From positions 29,522,620 through 29,586,619 of the forward strand of contig NC_061511.1 in NCBI RefSeq assembly GCF_022539505.1: DNA of 64,000 nucleotides, given 5' to 3'. A program made the translations under genes and the position numbers. Every line of letters starts with the position of its first letter. Position 1 is the first letter of the stretch. This document shows positions 58,317 to 64,000 of this stretch, one piece after another. This DNA comes from Lolium rigidum. Its lineage: Eukaryota; Streptophyta; Magnoliopsida; Poales; Poaceae. The notes under the pieces were generated by a model. The model was not told the DNA's origin and searched no databases. It worked only from the letters and a program-made list of their open reading frames with translations.

Positions 58317-59307
58317 CTGTGATTGTAAGTCGCAGAATGGTGTTAGTATCCTCAGAAATCCCCCAAATTATCTAAACAATATACTGAGAAATTCACTAAT
58401 GCAGATATAGAATTCATTGTACAACTCACTTAATAGAAAGAACAGACAAGGATATCGCAACAAAATGCATTTTTTATGGACTATCAGTTATTAAGTTGTG
58501 TATATGCAATATCACAGTTCACTAATCTGGGCTGACGCTTTCAGATCCCAATGGATACAGCAAGATGAAACCTAATTATATATTTATTTTTTTGAGCCTG
58601 AGGACAGATCATTAAACCTGAAATACTTAATTCTCTGAACAGAAATTCGTTCCTACTGTGTGTACATTAACACGATAGGAGTTTTAAGCATAAAACTGTT
58701 AGTTCAATGCCTCAATATACAGCTAAATTATTGAAATGTTACAGACTATAACTTACAAAGAAAATAATATATCGGCAAACATGATTTGTAGTACACCCAT
58801 CATAAACACAAGAAACACAGCAGTAAAGTAAGAAAGTATAGTTCCCCATGAGACTTGCCAGTTGCCACTGTTAGGTCAGTATGGAGACCATATTTATCCG
58901 TTTGTCATCACCTCCAATGAAGACAAATACGTATATGATAAGCACAAACGCATAGTTAATAGTGTCGATCTTAATATCCTATACCGAAAGTAAAATTGTC
59001 CACACCAGTTCAATTTAAAACTGAAAATATGAGATGATCCATGCATATGTGTGCGTGCACCGGAATAAACAAAGCCATCCGACCTGTCCATCAGAAAACC
59101 ATGAACCGACCTGGCTGAGAAATGCTTTCATGGGCAGGATACTCTGTCCTACAAACTAACTTACCCCATGTGCATTGAACTGCATGCAACTTGATTCCAC
59201 AATTCAATAATTACTTCTCCATAAGATCAGATCTATGCAGACATGGGCAATAGCTAACCCACATTAGAATACAGATGCAAACCCATAATGCACTACTAGT
59301 ATATAGA
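58317..59307. other. presumed tetraspanin intron
   Basis: AT-rich, with no ORF or transposon recognised. It is bounded on the left by the exon acceptor and on the right by the copia LTR. Confidence 0.6.
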
Positions 59308-59565
59308 CGTTAGGAAAGAAAAAAAACACAGGGGCAGCTGTGTATTTTTCAGCAAGATTGTAGCCGAGGAAAAGAACAATCAGCCTGGCAGTTACAGGAG
59401 AAGCATGATAGACTACGTATTTGTATACGTATGTAGATAGGCCGGTATGGCTGGTATTGTAAACCTTGTAAACTCTGTACAATGTACACTATATAAATCA
59501 ATGACAAGCCACCCAATTGAGGTGTGCGTTCCCCTCCAAACTAAACCCTAGCCTTTGTTCTTTCA
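59308..59565 (+). repeat. 5' LTR of the copia element, about 258 bp
   Basis: The right end is fixed by TTTCA|TGGTATCAGAGCC. The left end is estimated from GTTAGG at 59309 (TGTTAGG expected), so it is uncertain by a few bases. A TATA box TATATAAA lies at 59490-59497. Confidence 0.7.
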
Positions 59566-59578
59566 TGGTATCAGAGCC
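59566..59578 (+). promoter_or_regulatory. primer-binding site, initiator-Met tRNA
   Basis: TGGTATCAGAGCC adjoins the LTR end. 47 bp of leader separate it from the gag-pol ATG. Confidence 0.92.
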
Positions 59579-59625
59579 CACGGGCGATCTAATCTAAAGC
59601 TTCCGCCTCCACCTTCGTCTACTCC

Positions 59626-62600
59626 ATGGCGATGACTCCCTCGACCAGCACCGCCATCACCGACGCGCTGTCCAAGGCGCTAACTGCTCCGTCGGGCATG
59701 TCTCTCCCCGCCGGCAGCTCCTCCAGCGGCGGCACGTCTGCGCCGTTCAACTTCGCAAACCTGATCCCCATCAAGCTCTCCCCTGAGTCGTACCTCTTCT
59801 GGAAGGCTCAGGTGGTGTCGGTTCTCCGCAGCCATCTTCTCTTCGGCTATGTCGACGGCAGCTTTCCGGCGCCCTCACAGACGGTGCCCAACCCCCAGGC
59901 CTCTGAAGCTGGGGCTCCTCCGGTCATCGTCAATCCTGCCTACATCGCGTGGCTGCAACAAGATCAGGCAATATTGTCTTCGATCCTCGCCACTTCAACT
60001 GAATCGGTGGTTGGCATGATCCATCTCGCCGCCACGTCTCATGAAGCATGGAGTACTCTTGCCGGCAGCTTCTCAGCTCAGTACACGGCGCGTTCCATGC
60101 AGATCAAGCGTCAGCTGAACAAAACCAAAAAGGTTGATTTTCCTTCAGTTTCGGCTTACTTCAACAAGATCAAGTCCTGCGCTGATACCCTCGCCTCGAT
60201 CGGGAAGCCACTTGGAGATGAGGAGTTCATCACCTACGTTTTGGATGGACTTGATGAGGACTATGACCCACTCGTTGCTGTTATTAACAATCGCACTACT
60301 CTTATCCCCATACGTGATCTATATGCTCAGCTCTTGAGTACAGAGCAACGGATGGAGGATCGCAAGGCTGAACTTCAGGCTGGTCTGCACTCAGCAAATG
60401 CTGCATCGTTTGGGAGAAACAGCGCCAAGTCGTATCGCTCAGATGGACGTGACCAAGGAAAGCCATATGGTGGTAATGGCAATTACAGTGGACACTATGG
60501 CAGCAGTCATGGTGGCTTCAGCGGTACTGGTGGACCGCGCCCTACACTTCCCTCGCCACCATCCTTCGCGCCGTCGCCTGTCAACAATAATTTCAATCAC
60601 TTCAACTCGGGTGCCAGCAATAGTGGAGGAGGAAACAGGCCAACATGTCAGTTATGTGGCAAGCTTGGTCATATTGCCTCCAACTGCTTCAAACGTTTCA
60701 AGCGCGAGTTTCGGGGCGTCGGCTACAACGAAAAGTTTGCTGAACGTCAAGCAGCTTCAGCTACTCAGGGCCATACTCCATCTTACCCTGTCGACCCGAG
60801 TTGGTATGCAGACACCGGAGCCACGGATCATCTGACCAATGAGTTGGCAAAGCTGCACATGAAGGAGCCCTACCAAGGCAAGGATCAAGTCCACACCGCA
60901 AACGGTTCAGGTATGCGCATACTCCATGTTGGTCAATCTTCACTTCCCACACAATCTTCGTCACCACTTCGTCTCACCAATGTCCTCCATGTTCCTGATG
61001 TTACACGCAATCTTCTCTCAGTCAAGAAACTTACTCGAGATAATAACGTTTTTGTTGAATTTCATCCTTTTGATTTGATTGTTAAGGATCGGGGCACGAG
61101 GGAACAAATTCTTAGAGGACGTTGCTGCGGTGAGCTGTACAAGTTTGATCCTCCTTTTGGGCGCCAAGCTTTCAACAGTGTCTTCAGTGGTGTTCGGGTG
61201 TCGCGAGAAAAGTGGCACTGTCGTCTAGGTCATCCAGCGTCTCCAATTATTCAGCATGTCTTAAGTCGCCATGAACTTCCGTCGTTGTTAGATAAAAATA
61301 GTTCAGTTTGTGATGCCTGTATGCAAGGCAAGAGTCATCAGTTACCGTTTTCACTTTCGGAAAGAGTAATTTCTGCTCCTTTGGAGTTTATCTTTTCTGA
61401 TGTATGGGGCCCTGCCCAAACTTCTGTGAGTGGACACCAATATTATGTCAGTTTTGTTGATGGTTTCAGTCGCTTCACTTGGCTTTATTTGCTCAAACGT
61501 AAGTCCGATGTGTTTCATATCTTTCTGCAGTTTCAAAAGCATGTTGAGCGCCTTCTTGATCATAAAATTGTTCATGTTCAAACAGACTGGGGTGGAGAAT
61601 ACATTAAACTTAATTCTTTCTTTCAGAACATTGGCATTAGTCACCGCGTTTCTTGTCCTCATACACATCAACAAAACGGTGTTGCTGAAAGAAAACATAG
61701 ACATGTTGTTGAAACTGGTCTCACACTTCTTGCACATGCATCCCTCCCTTTTCGGTTTTGGAGTGATGCGGTTACTACAGCTTGTTTTCTCATCAATAGG
61801 CTTCCTACTCGTGTTCTTGATATGAAAACACCCCTTGAGGCTTTGCTTGGTGAGGTCCCGGACTACACCTTTCTCAAAGTCTTCGGTTGTGCGTGTTGGC
61901 CACACCTTCGTCCATATAACAAACACAAGCTCGAGTATCGTTCCAAAAAATGTGTCTTCCTTGGATATAGCTCCCTCCATAAAGGGTACAAGTGTCTCCA
62001 TGTTCCCACAAATCGTATCTATATTTCTAGAGATGTCATTTTCGATGAAAATTTGTTCCCGTTTTCTGCCATATCCAACACTGTTCCTACACCAGAGTCT
62101 TCTTCTCCTGTCACTTTTGACCAATTTCGAGATATTGCGCATCCTGCTGTTTTGTTGCCTAATCATGCTGCAGGTATTGGGAGAGAAGCTCGGCTGGAAT
62201 TGCAATCGGATGCAGAGAATTCAGCATCCACACATGCTCACGTTGGTCACAACGATGATGTGCATGGCCATGCAAACAGGAGCGATCCTGATGTGCTCAG
62301 CGTGCCTGGGTCACCTACGCCATTGTCTGAGGCCCATTCAGATGGTGGCCATAGTTCACCTTCCTCGCCTGGGTCGGAACCTGGTTCGGCCCACTCTGAG
62401 GCCACTTCGTCTGGGGCTGCGTCCCCACCTCCTGCTCCACCGGTTCCCACTGGTCCTGTTACACGGCTCCGCAACAATATTCGCCAGCCAAAGATCCGGA
62501 CTGACGGCACTGTCTCCTGGATTGCGACGCGGATGTCACAGGTGCTTTCTGATTCTGAACCTTGTGATCTGCAAACTGCTCTTCGGTCTCCTGATTGGAA

Positions 62601-64000
62601 AACTGCAATGGATGTGGAATTTTCGGCTCTTCTCCGGAATAATACGTGGAATCTGGTTCCTCCTACCACTGGCGTCAATATTATTGACTCCAAATGGGTG
62701 TTCAAAATTAAGCGCCATGCGGATGGGTCGATTGAGCGTTATAAGGCGCGTCTGGTTGCTAAGGGGTTTAAGCAACGCTATGGTCTCGACTACGAGGAGA
62801 CTTTCAGTCCAGTTGTAAAACCCACCACTATTCGTCTCTTGTTGTCTATTGCAGTTAATCGTGGTTGGCATCTCCGACAGCTTGATATTCAGAATGCTTT
62901 TCTTAATGGAGTTCTTGAAGAGGAAGTGTATATGCGTCAGCCTCCCGGTTTTCAGGATCCACATCGTCCACATCATCTCTGTCGTCTAGTTAAGGCGATC
63001 TATGGCTTGAAGCAAGCCCCTCGCGCATGGCATACTCGGCTCACTGGTGTTCTTGCTACTCTTGGTTTTGTGCCATCTTCCGCGGATACATCTTTATTCA
63101 TCCTTCAGCGATCTAATGTGACAGTTTATCTGCTGGTCTATGTTGATGACATGATTGTTATCAGTTCATCTGTTGCAGCTGCTGATCGTCTTGTTGCTGG
63201 TCTTAGTACTGATTTTTCGGTCAAGGATCTGGGTCCGCTTCACTATTTCTTGGGATTGGAGGTTCATCGTGCTGGTTCATCGCTCACGCTATCTCAGCCC
63301 AAGTATGCACTTGAGCTTCTTCGTCGTGCTGGCATGCTCAAGTGTAACCCTGCTACTACACCCATGGTCCCTACCGATAAGCTCTCTGCTACTGATGGTA
63401 CGTTGTTGACTGTCGATGAAGCCACTCGGTATCGTAGCATTGTTGGTGGTCTACAGTATCTTCTCATCACCCGGCCAGATCTTGCTTTTGCTGTCAATCG
63501 TGTGTGTCAGTTCTTACATGCCCCACGGTGCTCTCATTGGACAGCGGTCAAGCGGATTCTTCGATTTGTTCGGTTGACTATTCGTCATGGCCTCTCTCTT
63601 CGACGGTCGACGAATGATTTGTTGTCTGCCTTTTCTGATGCGGACTGGGCTGGTGATCCTGATGATCGGCGATCAACCGGGGGCTATGCCATATTCTATG
63701 GGCGTAATTTGATCGCCTGGAGTGCTCGAAAGCAACCCACAGTTTCTCGCTCTAGCACGGAGTCTGAGTATAAAGCATTGGCTAATGCCACAGCTGAGCT
63801 TATATGGGTGCAGGCGTTGCTTCGGGAGCTTGGTATTCGACAAGGCAATCCTCCGGTCTTATGGTGTGATAATATTGGAGCCACTTATTTGTCCTCCAAT
63901 CCGGTATTTCACGCACGTACCAAACACATTGAGGTTGACTTTCATTTCGTACGTGAAAGAGTAGCTCAGAAGCTCCTTTCTATCAAGTTCATCTCGTCGA
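59626..64000 (+). CDS. copia gag-pol polyprotein, open frame running off the window
   Basis: From ATG at 59626 ([20 protein letters not shown]) I read every codon to the window end, at least 1,458, and found no stop. Order: gag (UBN2-type, about residues 35-260); Gly/Asn-rich linker; CCHC knuckle [14 protein letters not shown] at 341-354; protease DTGA at 396-399; GAG-pre-integrase KWHCRLGHP near 529 and [10 protein letters not shown] at 562; integrase with catalytic Asp592, Asp654 (TDWGGEY) and Glu688 (NGVAERKH); a Ser/Pro-rich linker near 870-960; reverse transcriptase from about 1006 with YVDDM at 1172-1176; RNase H with [18 protein letters not shown] at about 1338 and STESEYKAL near 1378. 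The last residues read ([20 protein letters not shown]) lie near the usual C-terminus. All catalytic residues are present, so the element may be competent. Confidence 0.96.
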   Translation, partial: MAMTPSTSTAITDALSKALTAPSGMSLPAGSSSSGGTSAPFNFANLIPIKLSPESYLFWKAQVVSVLRSHLLFGYVDGSFPAPSQTVPNPQASEAGAPPVIVNPAYIAWLQQDQAILSSILATSTESVVGMIHLAATSHEAWSTLAGSFSAQYTARSMQIKRQLNKTKKVDFPSVSAYFNKIKSCADTLASIGKPLGDEEFITYVLDGLDEDYDPLVAVINNRTTLIPIRDLYAQLLSTEQRMEDRKAELQAGLHSANAASFGRNSAKSYRSDGRDQGKPYGGNGNYSGHYGSSHGGFSGTGGPRPTLPSPPSFAPSPVNNNFNHFNSGASNSGGGNRPTCQLCGKLGHIASNCFKRFKREFRGVGYNEKFAERQAASATQGHTPSYPVDPSWYADTGATDHLTNELAKLHMKEPYQGKDQVHTANGSGMRILHVGQSSLPTQSSSPLRLTNVLHVPDVTRNLLSVKKLTRDNNVFVEFHPFDLIVKDRGTREQILRGRCCGELYKFDPPFGRQAFNSVFSGVRVSREKWHCRLGHPASPIIQHVLSRHELPSLLDKNSSVCDACMQGKSHQLPFSLSERVISAPLEFIFSDVWGPAQTSVSGHQYYVSFVDGFSRFTWLYLLKRKSDVFHIFLQFQKHVERLLDHKIVHVQTDWGGEYIKLNSFFQNIGISHRVSCPHTHQQNGVAERKHRHVVETGLTLLAHASLPFRFWSDAVTTACFLINRLPTRVLDMKTPLEALLGEVPDYTFLKVFGCACWPHLRPYNKHKLEYRSKKCVFLGYSSLHKGYKCLHVPTNRIYISRDVIFDENLFPFSAISNTVPTPESSSPVTFDQFRDIAHPAVLLPNHAAGIGREARLELQSDAENSASTHAHVGHNDDVHGHANRSDPDVLSVPGSPTPLSEAHSDGGHSSPSSPGSEPGSAHSEATSSGAASPPPAPPVPTGPVTRLRNNIRQPKIRTDGTVSWIATRMSQVLSDSEPCDLQTALRSPDWKTAMDVEFSALLRNNTWNLVPPTTGVNIIDSKWVFKIKRHADGSIERYKARLVAKGFKQRYGLDYEETFSPVVKPTTIRLLLSIAVNRGWHLRQLDIQNAFLNGVLEEEVYMRQPPGFQDPHRPHHLCRLVKAIYGLKQAPRAWHTRLTGVLATLGFVPSSADTSLFILQRSNVTVYLLVYVDDMIVISSSVAAADRLVAGLSTDFSVKDLGPLHYFLGLEVHRAGSSLTLSQPKYALELLRRAGMLKCNPATTPMVPTDKLSATDGTLLTVDEATRYRSIVGGLQYLLITRPDLAFAVNRVCQFLHAPRCSHWTAVKRILRFVRLTIRHGLSLRRSTNDLLSAFSDADWAGDPDDRRSTGGYAIFYGRNLIAWSARKQPTVSRSSTESEYKALANATAELIWVQALLRELGIRQGNPPVLWCDNIGATYLSSNPVFHARTKHIEVDFHFVRERVAQKLLSIKFISS

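Larger units (their letters stand above)
59308..64000 (+). mobile_element. Ty1-copia retrotransposon, intact to the window edge
   Basis: A short LTR (about 59308-59565) ends in CA and is followed directly by the initiator-Met primer site. Then comes one continuous gag-pol frame that leaves the window. The 3' end, second LTR and target duplication lie outside. It is inserted antisense to the tetraspanin, in its upstream intron or 5' region. Confidence 0.93.

Noticed and set aside
62247..62976. Minus-strand and second-frame open frames inside the copia element
   Set aside because: The plus-strand polyprotein frame is continuous through them with all pol motifs.

Overview
This is nuclear DNA of a pooideae grass, most likely a Triticeae or close relative. 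The transposon families point there: an Angela/BARE-type Ty1-copia LTR with an initiator-Met primer site, an Au-type SINE, Stowaway, PIF/Harbinger and CACTA elements, and a gypsy-like LTR family starting TGATACGTCTCC on its own strand. Host genes have introns, GC-rich first exons and standard GT-AG splice sites.

Layout. 0-0.3 kb: a probable first coding exon of a gene leaving the window on the left (minus strand). 1.4-15.7 kb: scattered exons of an unrecognised minus-strand gene, with a 3.7 kb LINE in antisense orientation inside one intron. 16.4-17.9 kb: a broken transposon-type ORF with a 44-bp tandem duplication, then a SINE. 18.2-24.9 kb: a complete 6.7 kb non-autonomous LTR retrotransposon with a perfect 5-bp target duplication. 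25-28.4 kb: a small retroposon with an 18-bp target duplication and a possible spliced transcript. 28.9-30.2 kb: an NLR (NB-ARC) fragment beside a carboxylesterase gene interrupted by one stop codon. 32.8-35.6 kb: a decayed gypsy element holding a solo LTR of the 18-25 kb family. 36.3-37.6 kb: a short CACTA element between two diverged copies of a ~200 bp sequence. 39.0-41.6 kb: an intact DUF4220/DUF594 membrane-protein gene, the only clearly complete host gene. 44.6-46.6 kb: a Harbinger-like element with a charged ORF and a LINE remnant. 48.4-54.1 kb: a decayed Angela-type copia element carrying a hAT-type MITE and an inverted LTR of its own family, then a 100-N gap. 55.4-57.5 kb: a Harbinger element with transposase. 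58.0-58.3 kb: the last exon of a tetraspanin gene. 59.3 kb to the right edge: a copia element whose polyprotein is open for more than 1,450 codons and runs off the window.

The most notable signal is not a gene. Nearly all differences between the two LTRs of the 18-25 kb element fall in CAG or CTG triplets (CAG read as CGAG, CGG, CAAG or CAGG; CTG as CTCG, CCG or CG). Most frameshifts in the LINE and the Harbinger transposase are the same kind of change at the same triplets. CAG/CTG is the symmetric CHG methylation context of plants, so many apparent frameshifts here may be consensus errors at methylated cytosines. If so, these transposons are younger and more intact than they look.
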